Assembly (NCBI GenBank): GCA_024697505.1
Contig: JAILFQ010000150.1
Span: forward strand, 1 to 5,698
Source: Lachnospiraceae bacterium
GTDB taxonomy: Bacteria; Bacillota; Clostridia; Lachnospirales; Lachnospiraceae
Direction: 5' to 3'
Length of the DNA stretch: 5,698 nt
Below are positions 5,163-5,698 of the stretch, one piece after another. The notes under the pieces are model-generated. The model saw only the letters and a program-made list of their open reading frames with translations. It did no database searches and was not told the DNA's origin. Both the position numbers and the translations under genes were made by a program. Each line of letters opens with the position of its first letter. The first letter of the stretch is position 1.

Positions 5163-5698
5163 ATGATAACCATGAAAATTAAACCGGAGGTTCCGGGCAG
5201 TCTTGAAACCTCCGAAATACTTACATACATAATAGAAGAGCAGAAGAACTTTTCTTATAACAAAAGACCGGCATTTATTATTTGTCCGGGCGGCGGTTAC
5301 GAATATTGTTCGGTGCGCGAGGCAGAGCCTCTTGCTCTTCAGGCGCTTGCCATGGGCTATCACGCATTTGTCCTTAATTACTCATGTGCGCCTGCAAGGT
5401 ACCCGGTTGCCCTTACGGAACTCGGCTTCCTTGTAAAGCTTCTTTATGAGAAAAAAGATGAATGGAATATAGACACAGACAGAATATTTGTTATGGGTTC
5501 ATCTGCGGGCGGCCATCTTGCCGCTTCTTATGCCTGCCTTTGGAATACGGATGTTTTAAAAGAAACACTTTCCTGCGGCAAGGATAAGCTTAAGATTGCC
5601 GGGATCCTTTTAAATTATCCGGTTATAACATCCGGAGAATTTGCTCACCACGGTTCTTTTAAGGCTCTTCTTGGGGAAAGATACGAAGAACTTAAAGA
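5163..5698 (+). CDS. Alpha/beta-hydrolase, acetyl-esterase/lipase-like, 3'-truncated by window edge
   Basis: The first 178 residues of an alpha/beta-hydrolase esterase are visible. Residues 36-46 read RPAFIICPGGGY in context: a strand followed by the PGGGY oxyanion-hole loop, as in carbohydrate acetyl-esterases and the HGGG esterases. ALAMGYHAFVLNYS (about 61-74) is the next strand. DTDRIFVMGSSAGGHLAA carries the nucleophile elbow GSSAG with Ser114 as likely nucleophile. The Asp and His of the triad should lie beyond the right edge. No signal peptide is seen, so a cytoplasmic enzyme is likely, perhaps removing acetyl groups from imported oligosaccharides; the substrate is inference. The start ATG 5163 has GAGG at 5151-5154, 8 nt upstream, overlapping the stop codon of the yesL-like gene. 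The 11-nt gap and lack of a terminator indicate co-transcription and possibly coupled translation. An in-frame ATG at 5172 is a less likely start. Confidence 0.88.
   Translation, partial: MITMKIKPEVPGSLETSEILTYIIEEQKNFSYNKRPAFIICPGGGYEYCSVREAEPLALQALAMGYHAFVLNYSCAPARYPVALTELGFLVKLLYEKKDEWNIDTDRIFVMGSSAGGHLAASYACLWNTDVLKETLSCGKDKLKIAGILLNYPVITSGEFAHHGSFKALLGERYEELK

Noticed and set aside
503..5363. Several minus-strand frames of 79-173 codons opposite the genes, and + strand frames at 1116-1343 and 4863-5108
   Set aside because: They are shadows of well-supported + strand genes, with no recognisable domains, ribosome binding sites or promoters.
1..5698. Mobile element, CRISPR array, tRNA gene or phage/defence island
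   Set aside because: No array-like repeats, transposase or integrase motifs, cloverleaf or att-like duplications were seen; the gene content is housekeeping with uniform codon use.

Overview
The window looks like an ordinary core-genome segment of a low-to-mid GC member of the Bacillota, class Clostridia, most likely Lachnospiraceae. This rests on strong AGGAGG-type ribosome binding sites, sigma-A promoters with extended -10 elements, U-tract terminators, a T-box leader, and a eukaryote-like AICAR transformylase of a type common in that family. The family assignment is inference. All genes lie on the + strand.

Layout: (1) bases 2-862 hold the C-terminal 286 residues of an AICAR transformylase (PurH/ATIC C-terminal domain), cut by the left edge and closed by a strong intrinsic terminator. 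(2) Bases 986-2683 hold a single-gene unit for an M3-family zinc oligoendopeptidase with its own extended -10 promoter and no obvious GC-rich terminator. (3) Bases 2701-3033 hold a near-consensus promoter and a serine T-box leader. Its antiterminator can be drawn base by base: helices UUGGG/CCCAA and GCGG/CCGU around a 7-nt bulge that starts UGGC, complementary to the GCCA end expected of tRNA-Ser. A competing 19-position terminator stem follows. (4) Bases 3034-4314 hold serS (seryl-tRNA synthetase, 426 aa), ending in a perfect 11-bp terminator. (5) Bases 4399-5698 hold a new transcription unit: an extended -10 promoter, a DUF624/YesL-type membrane protein (231 aa) and, 11 nt later, the N-terminal 178 residues of an alpha/beta-hydrolase esterase cut by the right edge.

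The genes form four separate transcription units (purine synthesis, peptide turnover, tRNA charging, and a possible carbohydrate-related membrane protein/esterase pair). They do not form one pathway. The best regulatory logic is the serS T-box: when tRNA-Ser is uncharged, its free 3' end should stabilise the antiterminator and let transcription continue into serS.

I see no CRISPR array, mobile element, tRNA/rRNA gene, phage gene or defence system, and nothing that amounts to a previously undescribed system. The points worth a second look are the variant T-box bulge, the two possible serine specifier codons, the inverted repeat over the serS -35 box, and the eukaryote/archaeal-like sequence signatures in the PurH and SerRS proteins.
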